From Planococcus donghaensis MPA1U2 (GTDB taxonomy: Bacteria; Bacillota; Bacilli; Bacillales_A; Planococcaceae): DNA of 64,000 nt. The stretch covers positions 62,001-126,000 of the forward strand of contig NZ_AEPB01000057.1 of the NCBI RefSeq assembly GCF_000189395.1, written 5' to 3'. Of the stretch, positions 16,084 through 25,221 are shown in pieces. The notes under the pieces are model-generated. The model did no database searches. It worked only from the letters and a program-made list of their open reading frames with translations, and was not told the origin of the DNA. Made by a program: the position numbers and the translations under genes. The stretch's first letter is position 1, and each line of letters starts with the position of its first letter.

Positions 16084-18069
16084 TTATTCTTCTGAAAGGA
16101 GTGCTTTTTCTACCATTTCTTCGACTTTCTCCTCGCCTTGAATCATCATTGAAACAATCAACTCAGGCTTCGCCGCTTGATAACCGACGAACCATTTTGT
16201 CTGCTTGCCTCTTTCATTTGCTGTACCACTTTTGCCAGCGATTTCTATACCGAGTTGTTCACCCGTATTGTTGAAGCTTTTCCGCAAAATTTTAGCGTTC
16301 GCAGCACTCAACAAGTTTTCATTCCATAATTCTGGTTTTTCTTCAGTCACATACAAAGTCGGTTTGTACAGTTTGCCGTTTGTCAAAATCGGGCTATATA
16401 GATTCGAGAGGTGCAAAATATTGACTTGCATTTGGCCTTGACCAGATGCGGTGTCAGCAAGCTGCCCCTCGGAGCCAAATGTGCCGTCTTTTGAAATGCG
16501 TGATGGTGTCAGGTCGATTGGAAAATCGAGTTCTTCGCCAAAACCGAAGTTCTCCAATCCTGTCTGAAACTCATTGTCTAGGATGTTCAATGCTTGTTGG
16601 GCAAAGTAAATTGAGTCGGAATAAACCAGTGCTTTGTTTAAATCGATTGGATTTTTGATATCATCCCGCGGACGCGTAATGCGAAAATCACCCCACGAGC
16701 GGTAACGTTGCCACGACTTGCCGGTGATGTCCATGCCTTCTGCCGGATTGAGCGTACCACTTTCCATTCCAATCGCTGCGGTAATTGGCTGGATCACTTG
16801 TCCCGGCGTATAAACGGCTGCAAAGCGATTGAAAAATGGCTGCAGCGGGTCGTTCGCAAGTTCTTGGAATCGACTAGTGGTGATATTTGGCACAAATTCA
16901 TTGGGGTCAAAGCCCGGTGAGCTGACCAATGCCAAGGTTTCGCCAGTCGTCGGATTGATCGCCGCACTTGCTCCCGGTTGTTCTCCCATTGCCGTATAGA
17001 TTTTTTTCTGCAGTTCCGCGTCAATCGTTAGCGTAACCCTTTCGCCTGGTACGGGTTTATTTTCAACCGAAGTAATCACAGCGTTTTCGCGTTGTTTTTT
17101 CAAAATAATGCGGCCGCCTGCTTCTCCACGTAGCCGCTCTTGCAACACTTCTTCTAAGCCTTGCCGTCCTACCAAGGTTTCAGTTGTATAGCCTTGGTCG
17201 CTCCACTCCGCTAGTTGCTGAGCCGTAATCGGGCCCACATATCCGGTAACGTGCGATAAAGCGCGGTTATACGGATAATTGCGCATTACTACTTTCTCTT
17301 GTTTAGTGCCGCGAATGGTAAATAGCTCATCCAGTGTCGCTTGGTCTGCCTTAATTTGCGCAATCGGTACTAAATAATGCGGTTGTACCCACGGCTGATT
17401 GAGCCGGCCATCAATTGTCTCTTCGGTAACGCCTAGCAACTGCGCCAATTGTTGTTTTTTCGATAAATCGAAGTTTTCAGGAACCACGCCAATCTCGTAG
17501 CCTTCACTATTCGATGCGATTGCTTTGCCATGGCGATCGAGAATTTCCCCGCGCGCCCCTTCAACAACAGCTGTCGTCACTTGGTCCCCTGCCTCTAAAT
17601 TCGGCAAAATAAACGACGGGTCCCATTCTACAAACCAATCTTCCTGTTCATAAAGCAAGGTCAAGGTTTTATTGAATTCAACCGGACCTATAATGGAATC
17701 AAAACTCACGTTAATTTTGAAATCTGCCGGTTGCTCTTGATTCCATTCGGCATCTTCCTCGGGCTTTGTATACGTCACGTTCATGTTTTCAACGCCCAGC
17801 TGGTTGTGCAGCTCTTGTTGCCATGTCACAAAATTCGCTTCCCCGTAAACGGTTTGCGTGCCTTGATTTAAATAAGTGCTGTGCATCGTAGGAAAGTCGC
17901 CATTGTTCCATAGCTCAATAAAATCCGCCACCCGTCCTTCCGGAGATTCTACTGTTTCAGTCGGCTCTTCTGGTGGTTGTTCAGGAGTCGGTTCAGCTTC
18001 CTCCTGCTGGCATGCTGCTAATAGAAGAATAAATACAAAGAAAATAGTCTTTAACATGGTCTTCTCCAT
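16084..18069 (-). CDS. PBP3-like class B penicillin-binding protein with lost active site
   Basis: 661 residues: signal peptide with lipobox LAAC, acidic linker, MecA_N/NTF2-like domain (about 45-150), PBP dimer domain (about 160-330), and transpeptidase domain (about 345-655). The layout matches B. subtilis PbpC (PBP3). The catalytic SxxK motif, which should read like PGSTFKP, is PGQVIQP (Gln424-Gln427), so both the nucleophilic serine and the lysine are gone. SxN is Ser-Asp-Ser. Only KSG (near 613) remains. The frame is otherwise intact and well conserved, so this looks like a pseudoenzyme rather than a decaying gene. The ATG at 18069 is 6 nt from GGAGGT. Family B arrays flank it on both sides. 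Confidence 0.9.
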   Translation of the reverse strand: MEKTMLKTIFFVFILLLAACQQEEAEPTPEQPPEEPTETVESPEGRVADFIELWNNGDFPTMHSTYLNQGTQTVYGEANFVTWQQELHNQLGVENMNVTYTKPEEDAEWNQEQPADFKINVSFDSIIGPVEFNKTLTLLYEQEDWFVEWDPSFILPNLEAGDQVTTAVVEGARGEILDRHGKAIASNSEGYEIGVVPENFDLSKKQQLAQLLGVTEETIDGRLNQPWVQPHYLVPIAQIKADQATLDELFTIRGTKQEKVVMRNYPYNRALSHVTGYVGPITAQQLAEWSDQGYTTETLVGRQGLEEVLQERLRGEAGGRIILKKQRENAVITSVENKPVPGERVTLTIDAELQKKIYTAMGEQPGASAAINPTTGETLALVSSPGFDPNEFVPNITTSRFQELANDPLQPFFNRFAAVYTPGQVIQPITAAIGMESGTLNPAEGMDITGKSWQRYRSWGDFRITRPRDDIKNPIDLNKALVYSDSIYFAQQALNILDNEFQTGLENFGFGEELDFPIDLTPSRISKDGTFGSEGQLADTASGQGQMQVNILHLSNLYSPILTNGKLYKPTLYVTEEKPELWNENLLSAANAKILRKSFNNTGEQLGIEIAGKSGTANERGKQTKWFVGYQAAKPELIVSMMIQGEEKVEEMVEKALLSEE

Positions 18070-18167
18070 CATATGACCTCCACTCTTTTCCTTTCTTCTA
18101 TTATCGCTTTAATGGCGCGATAATTAAAGTCTGAGTATTCTGTTTTTATTATTGTGTGGAAATAGGC

Positions 18168-18465
18168 ATCCCTGTTAAAACTTTAAAAGTTCAGGTAAAG
18201 AGCTCAAAAGTTCAGGTATAACTCTGAAAAGTTCAGGTAAAGACTTCAAAACTTCATGTAAAAACTCACATCCCTGTTAAACTTCTAAAACTTCATGTAA
18301 AGATCCCAAAAGTTCATGTATAACTCTTAAAAGTTCAGGTAAAGACTCTAAAAGTTCAGGTAAAAGTAGGCATCCCTGTTAAAACTCCAAAAGTTTAGGT
18401 AAAGAGCTGAAAAGTTCGTGTATAACTTCCAAAAGTTCAGGTATAAACCCCAAAACTTCCTGTAA
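18168..18465. repeat. family B array, copy B2
   Basis: About 14 units with TTCAGGTAAAG, TTCAGGTATAA or TTCATGTAAAG cores. Spacing is 21, 21, 21, 39 bp, repeated, giving a 102-bp higher-order unit whose 39-bp step carries CATCCCTGTTAAA. It fills most of the 18073-18532 gap, 3' of the small-protein terminator and 5' of the PBP-like gene. Confidence 0.85.
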
Positions 18466-18490
18466 AACCAATCCCCCCTCTCAATCCCAC

Positions 18491-18522
18491 AAAAAAAGCA
18501 GCCAAGCTTTACCAGCTTGGCT
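18491..18522 (-). terminator. terminator of the small charged protein gene
   Basis: AGCCAAGC pairs with GCTTGGCT around a 7-nt loop, followed on the minus strand by seven T residues. Confidence 0.85.
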
Positions 18523-18532
18523 ACTCGATCCA

Positions 18533-18706
18533 TCATTTTTTCGTTTTTTCTTTTATTTTATTGGCAACGTCGTCTTTCATGACCATTGCTTTGTCTTTGT
18601 AGTTGGTGGCTTTTTCTTTGTAGTCGTCTTTGTTTTCTTCCCAATGGGCTCTGCCTTTTTCGATCGACTTGTCTTTAAACTGGTTGAGTTTGTCTAGAAA
18701 TGCCAT
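18533..18706 (-). CDS. small charged helical protein
   Basis: 57 residues beginning MAFLDKLNQFKDKSIEKG, almost entirely Lys, Glu, Asp and Ala with regular spacing, so probably one or two amphipathic helices. No membrane segment. The composition resembles small stress-induced proteins of the CsbD/YtxH kind, but I cannot assign a family. The ATG at 18706 is 9 nt from GGAAGG; an ATG three codons upstream overlaps that box. It has its own strong terminator. Confidence 0.65.
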   Translation of the reverse strand: MAFLDKLNQFKDKSIEKGRAHWEENKDDYKEKATNYKDKAMVMKDDVANKIKEKTKK

Positions 18707-18863
18707 GTGAATCATCCTTCCGTTCTGCCCGCCACTCTAGCGGTTAGGTAAACTACCTTAAGCATACGCTGTTTTAGGTCCGCTGTCGAAAAATAGCGTC
18801 TTTTGGAACTTACTGCGCTCACGTTCGTATAATCTAATACGATAGCTAAAAAGGTGGTGCTCC

Positions 18864-19676
18864 ATGTTTGAAGAAATGAAAGCGCGGTATTTGATTTTGT
18901 ATTCGGTGATTGGAACCGTAGTGAGTATGGTCACGTTAGTACTACTAAATGTCAGCGTCATCACGTTTGAAGTCGTCAGCCAGTTGATGATGTATGTCGT
19001 CGTCCCAGGAATTTACTTTGGCTATTATTTCAAAAAACACAATGCCTCTGTTTGGAATGTTTTATCGTTTACGGGGACTAAGAAATGGTTGCCGATTTTA
19101 TTTGCGTTAGTCGCTGTGTCGATTGCTTTTTCGCTTAGCATGTTTTGGCTTCAGCTGTATGTCTTGGCACGGTTTGCGCCGTGGCTTGTGGACTTTTTGC
19201 TAGAAGAGATCCCGCTGCCCGAGTCGCCTTGGTATATTGCGTTCACGATTTTCACCATTGCCATTTTAGCGCCAGTGGTTGAGGAATTTATGTTCCGTGG
19301 TGTGTTGTTAAAGCGTTTTATCGGAAAAACTTCGGTGTGGGGCGGAATTTTGATCTCCAGTTTAGTGTTTGGCGTGTTGCATCTTGATGTGATTGGCGCA
19401 TTTTTGTTCGGTGTTATAGCCTCGCTCTTGTATTTGCGCACCAATAATTTACTGGTCCCGATTTTTTTGCACATCATCAATAATTCACTTGCGGCCGCTT
19501 CACTGTTTTTAGCGCCAAAGTGGCCAGAGTCTATTGCTATTTTTAACTTTACAGATGTTTACACGAAAGCCATGCCGAATACAGTCATGCTAGTTGTTAG
19601 TGCCGTGTTCATGTTTGGTGCGATTTATTGGCTTGCGCGCGGGCTGCCAACTCAAAAAGACTCTATTATAGAATAA
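18864..19676 (+). CDS. CPBP family intramembrane metalloprotease
   Basis: 270 residues with about eight membrane segments. The CPBP/CAAX-Abi motifs are present: EEFMFRG (EExxxR) near residue 143, FGVLHLD near 173, and HIINN near 207, which place the catalytic glutamates and histidines inside the membrane. Family members cleave prenylated or membrane proteins; in Gram-positive bacteria many protect against bacteriocins or process small peptides. Substrate unknown. The ATG follows AAAGGTGG. It is monocistronic and converges on the ABC exporter operon at a shared terminator. Confidence 0.88.
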   Translation: MFEEMKARYLILYSVIGTVVSMVTLVLLNVSVITFEVVSQLMMYVVVPGIYFGYYFKKHNASVWNVLSFTGTKKWLPILFALVAVSIAFSLSMFWLQLYVLARFAPWLVDFLLEEIPLPESPWYIAFTIFTIAILAPVVEEFMFRGVLLKRFIGKTSVWGGILISSLVFGVLHLDVIGAFLFGVIASLLYLRTNNLLVPIFLHIINNSLAAASLFLAPKWPESIAIFNFTDVYTKAMPNTVMLVVSAVFMFGAIYWLARGLPTQKDSIIE

Positions 19677-19706
19677 AAAAGGTCCACCAGAGTGGACCTT
19701 TTTTAC
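19675..19706. terminator. bidirectional terminator
   Basis: GGTCCAC pairs with GTGGACC, extended by A6 and T6 runs, between the convergent CPBP and ABC genes. Confidence 0.88.
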
Positions 19707-19707
19707 G

Positions 19708-21534
19708 TTAAACAGCCAATTTCGCTGTAAATTGACTTTGATACAAATCGGCGTAAAAGCCGTTTTTATCAAGTAATTGTTGATGCGTACCTTGTTCAAT
19801 AACTTTCCCTTGGTCCATGACGAGGATAAGGTCAGCGTCTTTAATAGTCGACAAGCGATGCGCAATAACGAAGCTTGTGCGGCCGTCCATCAATTTGTTC
19901 ATCGCTTTTTGGATAAAGATTTCCGTCCGCGTATCGACGCTCGATGTTGCCTCGTCCAAAATCATAATTGGCGGATCGGCGAGAATCGCACGCGCAATCG
20001 TCAATAACTGCTTTTGGCCTTGTGAAATATTCGATACTTCTTGATTTAAAATCGTATCGTAGCCATCCGGCAACGTACGGATAAAATGATCCGCGTGTGC
20101 TGCTATTGCCGCATCACGCACTTGTTCTTCGGTCACTCCGGTTTTGCCGTAAGCAATATTATCGCGAATTGTGCCGTTAAAGAGCCATGTGTCTTGCAAC
20201 ACCATGCCAAAGTTTTGACGCAATTCGTGTCTCGACATGTCACGCGAATCGAGACCATCGATTAAAATACGTCCGGCATTTAATTCGTAAAAACGCATCA
20301 GTAAATTGATCAAAGTGGTTTTCCCAGCACCGGTCGGGCCAACTATGGCGACCGTTTGTCCTGGTGACACATCGATATTCATGTTGTCGATCAACAACTC
20401 ACTGCCATACCCAAAATTCACGTTTTCAAATACAACCGAGCCTTTCGCACGTTCGAGAACAGAAGTGGACACTTCTTTTACTTCTTCTTCCTCATCCAGC
20501 AATTCAAACACGCGCTCTGCAGCGGCAATGGTTGATTGAACAATATTGGCAATGTTCGCGGTTTGCGTAATCGGCTGCGTAAACTGTTTGGAATACGTGA
20601 TAAACGCTTGAATGTCCCCGATCGAAATCGCGCGTTGTGTAACTAAAATACCCCCGACGATACTAATCAAGACATAACTCAAGTTCCCGATCAACGTCAT
20701 CATCGGCATAATAATCCCAGAGATAAACTGTGCTTTACGCCCGGCGTTGTATAGTTCTTCATTAACTGCATCAAACTGTTCGTTCGATTTTGCTTCATGA
20801 CCAAATGCTTTTACAACTTGGTGACCTGTGTACATTTCTTCTACGTGACCATTTAGATGGCCAAGGTTTTTTTGTTGGCTCGCAAAGTACTTTTGAGATT
20901 TTTTCAAAATCGGTCCGATGACAAATAACGATAGTGGCAAAGTGACAACGGCAATTAACGTTAGGAGCGGACTGATGGTTAACATCATAACGAAAATCCC
21001 GACGATGGTGACAATTGACGTAATAAATTGCGTCAAACTTTGTTGCAACGTACTGCCGATTGTATCGATGTCATTTGTCATACGGCTTAACGTTTCACCG
21101 TTTGCTCTTCCATCAAAATACTTGAGTGGTAATTTTTCTAGTTTTTTATTGACGTCTTGGCGCAAATCGTAGACGGTGTCTTGTGCGACTGTCGACATCA
21201 TGTATTGTTGAATATAACTAAACAAACTACTAAATACATATAGCCCGGCAAGAAGCGCGAGCAACTGACCAATAACTCCAAAATCGATACCACCACCCGG
21301 CACACCCTGCAATTGACCATAAGCGCCTTCGAACAATTCAGTAATAGCCATCCCCATGATTTTCGGTCCAATAATCGTAAAGACAGTACTCAAAATAGCC
21401 ACTAAAAAGACGGCTGCTAGTTTTTTACGACGTGGTTTTAAATACGAAACAAGACGTCGGAACGTGCCTTTAAAATCTTTTGCTTTTTGCGGCGGCATGC
21501 TCGATCCGCCATGTGGAGGTCCCATTTGGCTCAT
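19708..21534 (-). CDS. multidrug ABC exporter half-transporter (canonical site subunit)
   Basis: 608 residues: a Gly/Pro-rich N-terminus, six-helix exporter membrane domain (about 40-340) and nucleotide-binding domain (about 365-600) with Walker A GPTGAGKTT, signature ISQGQ (a variant of LSGGQ), Walker B ending LDEAT with the catalytic Glu, and the H-loop His in IAHRLS. It resembles YfiC/BmrD-type subunits. Its start overlaps the stop of the upstream half-transporter gene by 4 bp (ATGA), so the two very likely form a heterodimeric drug exporter controlled by the MarR protein encoded first in the operon. Confidence 0.92.
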   Translation of the reverse strand: MSQMGPPHGGSSMPPQKAKDFKGTFRRLVSYLKPRRKKLAAVFLVAILSTVFTIIGPKIMGMAITELFEGAYGQLQGVPGGGIDFGVIGQLLALLAGLYVFSSLFSYIQQYMMSTVAQDTVYDLRQDVNKKLEKLPLKYFDGRANGETLSRMTNDIDTIGSTLQQSLTQFITSIVTIVGIFVMMLTISPLLTLIAVVTLPLSLFVIGPILKKSQKYFASQQKNLGHLNGHVEEMYTGHQVVKAFGHEAKSNEQFDAVNEELYNAGRKAQFISGIIMPMMTLIGNLSYVLISIVGGILVTQRAISIGDIQAFITYSKQFTQPITQTANIANIVQSTIAAAERVFELLDEEEEVKEVSTSVLERAKGSVVFENVNFGYGSELLIDNMNIDVSPGQTVAIVGPTGAGKTTLINLLMRFYELNAGRILIDGLDSRDMSRHELRQNFGMVLQDTWLFNGTIRDNIAYGKTGVTEEQVRDAAIAAHADHFIRTLPDGYDTILNQEVSNISQGQKQLLTIARAILADPPIMILDEATSSVDTRTEIFIQKAMNKLMDGRTSFVIAHRLSTIKDADLILVMDQGKVIEQGTHQQLLDKNGFYADLYQSQFTAKLAV

Positions 21535-23255
21535 GCGATTTCCTCCTCTGACAGCTGTGATAAGGCAATTTCACGATAAACTTTGTTGGATTCCAACAAT
21601 TCTTTATGCGTGCCCATGCCGACCATTTTGCCTTTTTCTAATACGATGATGCGATCTGCATCGACTACCGTACTGACGCGCTGTGCAACAAGAAGCACCG
21701 TCGCATTTTTCGTTTCATCTTTTAATGCTTTCCGCAGTTTGGCATCTGTTTTAAAGTCTAGTGCCGAGAAACTATCATCAAAAATATACAGATCCGGTTT
21801 GCGAATCAAGGCGCGAGCAATTGATAAGCGTTGTTTTTGACCGCCCGATAAATTGGAACCACCTTGTTCGATTGGCGCTGCATAGCCACCTTTGATTTGG
21901 TCGATAAACTCCGTTGCTTGTGCGGTGCTTGCAGCTCTTTTCATTTCTTCGTCGCTAGCATCTTGCTTACCAAAGCGAATATTTTCTGCGATAGTTCCAG
22001 TAAACAAGATGGATTTTTGTGGCACAAAGCCAATTTTCGACCGAATTTCTTGTTGCGAAGCTTCGCGAATATCGACCCCGTTGACACGGATGGTCCCACT
22101 AGTTGCTTCATAAAAACGCGGCACAAGATTGACGAGTGTGGTTTTACCAGAACCCGTTCCCCCGATTAACGCCGTGATTTCACCCGGCTTTGCGGTAAAG
22201 CTAATGTTCGACAATGCCGGTTCTTCCGCTCCCGGATAATGGAACGTTACGTTGTCAAATTCCAACGTGCCGCGATTGCGGTCTGCTTTAGCCGTACCTT
22301 CGTCTTTAAAAGCTGGCTGCATTTCCAATACTTCGTTAATGCGTTTGGCTGATACAGCTGCCCGCGGAATCATAACAAACATAAACGACGCCATCAGTAA
22401 GGCAAACATGATCATCATGACGTATTGAATAAACGCCATCAAGTCACCAATTTGCATCGCACCGTTGCTAATACGGATGCCACCAAACCAAATAACGGCA
22501 ACCACCGTCATGTTCATCACTAACATCATCGTCGGCATCATAAACGCCATAACTTTATTGACGCGAATAGACACATCCGCCAATTCTCGATTGGCTTTTT
22601 GAAGACGCGCTTTTTCTTCGGTTTCACGGTTAAACGCACGAATCACGCGAATGCCTGTTAAGTTTTCCCGCACGACCAAGTTCAATCCGTCTAACCGTTT
22701 TTGTACTTCTTGGAACAACGGAATCCCATATTTCAAAATCAGCATGACCGCAATAACCAAAACCGGCATCGCGCCAATAATAACGAGCGATAACTTCGCG
22801 TCTTTTGAGACGGCCATAATAATCCCGCCAACTAACATAATGGGTGCACTAATCACCATTCGCAACATCATGATGGTGACTTGCTGAATTTGATTGATGT
22901 CGTTTGTGGTACGGGTTATGAGTGAGGCGGTTCCCACTTCATCAAATTCTTGAAGCGAAAATTGCCCGACGTGTTTAAACACTTTTTGCCGCAAATCACG
23001 TCCTAGTCCCATCGCTGCTTTTGATGAATAAAAACTAGCAAAAACAGATGCCACAGCACCGATTGCGGAAACGAGTAGCATCCAGCCACCGATTTCCCAA
23101 ATGTACGGAATATTGCCTTTTACTACGCCGTTATCAATAATGTCCGCCATCAAGGTCGGCAAAAACAGTTCTGCCATCGATTGAGCAAAAACTAAGGCCA
23201 CCACGCTCCAGACAATCCATTTATACGGACTTAAGTTTTTTAGCACTTTGATCAT
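21531..23255 (-). CDS. multidrug ABC exporter half-transporter (degenerate site subunit)
   Basis: 574 residues with an exporter membrane domain (about 15-300) and nucleotide-binding domain (about 335-570). Walker A GGTGSGKTT and the signature LSGGQ are canonical, but Walker B reads IFDDS, with Asp in place of the catalytic Glu, and the H-loop His is Gln (VAQRVS). This asymmetry is the hallmark of heterodimeric exporters such as BmrCD: one ATP site hydrolyses, the other mainly binds. It overlaps its neighbours on both sides by 4 bp, giving a tightly coupled operon marR-like, this gene, partner. Confidence 0.92.
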   Translation of the reverse strand: MIKVLKNLSPYKWIVWSVVALVFAQSMAELFLPTLMADIIDNGVVKGNIPYIWEIGGWMLLVSAIGAVASVFASFYSSKAAMGLGRDLRQKVFKHVGQFSLQEFDEVGTASLITRTTNDINQIQQVTIMMLRMVISAPIMLVGGIIMAVSKDAKLSLVIIGAMPVLVIAVMLILKYGIPLFQEVQKRLDGLNLVVRENLTGIRVIRAFNRETEEKARLQKANRELADVSIRVNKVMAFMMPTMMLVMNMTVVAVIWFGGIRISNGAMQIGDLMAFIQYVMMIMFALLMASFMFVMIPRAAVSAKRINEVLEMQPAFKDEGTAKADRNRGTLEFDNVTFHYPGAEEPALSNISFTAKPGEITALIGGTGSGKTTLVNLVPRFYEATSGTIRVNGVDIREASQQEIRSKIGFVPQKSILFTGTIAENIRFGKQDASDEEMKRAASTAQATEFIDQIKGGYAAPIEQGGSNLSGGQKQRLSIARALIRKPDLYIFDDSFSALDFKTDAKLRKALKDETKNATVLLVAQRVSTVVDADRIIVLEKGKMVGMGTHKELLESNKVYREIALSQLSEEEIA

Positions 23256-23728
23256 TTGTTCGTCACCTCTAATTCTACTCTTGTTAAGTAGGTTGAAATT
23301 TTCTGGTGAGCGTCTAAAAGTTCTTTAATTTGTTCAGCGGTAAATTGTTCACTCGCCGCCTTAAACACTTGGTACAATCCGTCTTCTTGTAAATAGAAGT
23401 CATCTACTAACTGTTGTCCTTTTTCGCTCAATGACAGCATCATTTCCCGGCGATTGCACACCACTTGTTGGCGGTTAAGATAGCCTTCTTTCACCAGCCC
23501 ATCTACCGCTTGACTCAACGTACTTTTCGGTAAAAAAGTTTTTTCTCCAACCGTCTTTTGCGTCATTTCATTGCAATGAGAAATGGTCATCAAAATCGAA
23601 TATTGTGGAATCGACAAGCCTTTTTCCATAGCCGATTTTTGAATAAAACGCACCATATTTTTCTGCACATTGGCAAAAGACATCATCAACTGCATATACA
23701 TTTCTTGTTCTTTCATCCACTTCACCAT
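23252..23728 (-). CDS. MarR family regulator of the ABC exporter
   Basis: 158 residues with a MarR winged helix: MTISHCNEMTQKTVGEKTFLPKS leads into the recognition helix, followed by a wing with NRREMMLSLSEKG. It overlaps the exporter gene by 4 bp, so it is the likely autorepressor of the operon. A GTTCC/GGAAC palindrome at 23745-23758 lies upstream of its start and is a good operator candidate. The start may be 23728 or the ATG at 23716, which has a GGTGA box. Confidence 0.88.
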   Translation of the reverse strand: MVKWMKEQEMYMQLMMSFANVQKNMVRFIQKSAMEKGLSIPQYSILMTISHCNEMTQKTVGEKTFLPKSTLSQAVDGLVKEGYLNRQQVVCNRREMMLSLSEKGQQLVDDFYLQEDGLYQVFKAASEQFTAEQIKELLDAHQKISTYLTRVELEVTNK

Positions 23729-23744
23729 CTTTCGTTTCTGAACT

Positions 23745-23758
23745 GTTCCAAATGGAAC
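23745..23758. promoter_or_regulatory. candidate MarR operator
   Basis: Palindrome GTTCC-N4-GGAAC directly upstream of the marR-like gene, where autoregulatory MarR sites usually lie. Confidence 0.5.
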
Positions 23759-23816
23759 TATCTACTATAAGCTACTCTCTTTATAACGAGTGGTCAACTT
23801 GGAAGTATCGATTCAT

Positions 23817-23845
23817 AAAAAAAACAACTCTTGATCAATCAGAGT
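23817..23845 (-). terminator. terminator of the sigma-like small gene
   Basis: ACTCT-GAT pairs with ATC-AGAGT with one bulge; eight T residues on the minus strand. Confidence 0.6.
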
Positions 23846-23857
23846 CATTTTGAGTGG

Positions 23858-24121
23858 TTAGATTTTATTGTTTGAAACCATGCTTTGTGACCGATAACAG
23901 TCAATCAACATCGCTAGCATTTTACGGTTTTGCATAAAGTCTTGCGGTTTTGTCCAAACTGTTCGAAATACATGGGTGACGAGTTGCTCACAGACAGATT
24001 GATCTGGATGGTTTTGACGTGCAATATTCCATAATATGCGATGGTAACGGTCGTACAATTCGGATAAAGCTTGTTTGTCACGGTTGCGAATTCCAGTCAT
24101 CAATTTTTCGTCTATGGTCAT
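23858..24121 (-). CDS. stand-alone sigma-70 region-2-like protein
   Basis: 87 residues. The segment GIRNRDKQALSELYDRYHRIL and the following helices resemble region 2 (core and -10 binding) of ECF sigma factors. The protein ends where the linker to region 4 would start. It has a GGGGGG-type ribosome binding site and its own terminator, so it is a complete small gene and not cut by the window. No anti-sigma gene is adjacent. It could be a split sigma factor, a regulator that binds core polymerase, or a remnant. Confidence 0.6.
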   Translation of the reverse strand: MTIDEKLMTGIRNRDKQALSELYDRYHRILWNIARQNHPDQSVCEQLVTHVFRTVWTKPQDFMQNRKMLAMLIDCYRSQSMVSNNKI

Positions 24122-24203
24122 TTCGACACCCCCCTATTCTGTCATTACCGTTAAGTGAATGTCTTAAACCTAATCATCTCGAAATAAAGGTAATTATTCA
24201 AAA

Positions 24204-24252
24204 TAAAAAAAATAACACTAGAAAAGTTCTCTACTTGAAGAACTTACTAGTG
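24204..24252 (-). terminator. terminator of the epimerase gene
   Basis: CACTAG and AGTTCT pair with AGAACT and CTAGTG; the minus strand continues with a long T-rich run. Confidence 0.75.
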
Positions 24253-24260
24253 CTATAGGT

Positions 24261-25157
24261 CTATTTATTCTGTTGGTTGAGAATATTTCCAAGCGCTTTG
24301 TCAATTGTTGGATAATTAAAATGGAAATTGAATTGTTCTAAGCGTTCGGGTAAAATCCAGCGGCTTTTTAAAATCAGTTCTGGTTCTGTCCCGATCACTA
24401 CCGCTCCCATGTTCAACATCCATTCGGTTGCAGGCAATCCCACTTTCCGGTTCATTGCCATTCGCAATTGCTTCATCAATTCGCGATTGGTAACGGGTTC
24501 AGGAGAAGTGGTATTTAGTACCCCACTAATTTGATCATGATCGCGCACAAATAGGATGATTCTATAAACATCTTCTAAGTGAATCCAACTAAACATTTGC
24601 TTGCCATTTCCTTGTTTGCCGCCAAGTCCGAAACGTACCATGTTTTCATAAGGCGTCATGACGCCACCATCTTTGCCAAGTACGATGGATAACCGCAACG
24701 CTACTTGTCGTGTAGTGGGCAAATTAAACGAAAACAATGCCTGCTCCCACGCTTTGCCGACTTCTACCGAAAATCCACTGCCAAATTCACCGCTTGCCTC
24801 GGTCATTGGACGATCTTCCGCATGACGATAAATCGTCGCCGTGCTGGAATTGATCCATAGCGGCGGCGGGTTGTCGCAATTTAAAATTGCTGTGCCAAGC
24901 GCTTCAGTTGTCTCCATTCGCGAATCAAAAATTTCGCGCTTATTGGCTTCAGTGTAACGACAATTCACTGATTTCCCAGCTAAATTGACTAGCATTTCTG
25001 CGCCTTCCAAAGCGTGGACAATGCCCGTATGATTTGACCAATTCAAATGTCCGGATTGTCTTGATACAATAATCACTTCGTAGCCTTGATCTATGAACTT
25101 TTGTTCTAAGTATTGTCCAACAAAGCCTGTGCCTCCAGCTAATACAATCTTTTTCAT
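24261..25157 (-). CDS. TIGR01777 family NAD(P)-dependent epimerase-like protein
   Basis: 298 residues. An N-terminal Rossmann dinucleotide motif GGTGFVG is followed by the short-chain dehydrogenase fold. VNLAGKSVNCRYTEANKREI near residue 60 and WINSSTATIY near 105 are typical of TIGR01777 (SDR39U, YfhF-like). The C-terminal DUF1731 segment is present (about 250-298, ending in a P-E-R-L-E pattern). Its substrate is unknown even in model organisms. It is a single gene with its own terminator. Confidence 0.9.
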   Translation of the reverse strand: MKKIVLAGGTGFVGQYLEQKFIDQGYEVIIVSRQSGHLNWSNHTGIVHALEGAEMLVNLAGKSVNCRYTEANKREIFDSRMETTEALGTAILNCDNPPPLWINSSTATIYRHAEDRPMTEASGEFGSGFSVEVGKAWEQALFSFNLPTTRQVALRLSIVLGKDGGVMTPYENMVRFGLGGKQGNGKQMFSWIHLEDVYRIILFVRDHDQISGVLNTTSPEPVTNRELMKQLRMAMNRKVGLPATEWMLNMGAVVIGTEPELILKSRWILPERLEQFNFHFNYPTIDKALGNILNQQNK

Positions 25158-25221
25158 CTAGCCACCTATTTTCTGTAAGTTGTTATAGTAGTTGACGCGT
25201 GGCTTGAACAAAAGATGCACC

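Noticed and set aside
21531-23255. Inactive, decaying ABC gene because of Asp and Gln in place of Glu and His
   Set aside because: This is the normal degenerate-site pattern of heterodimeric exporters, and the partner has canonical residues.
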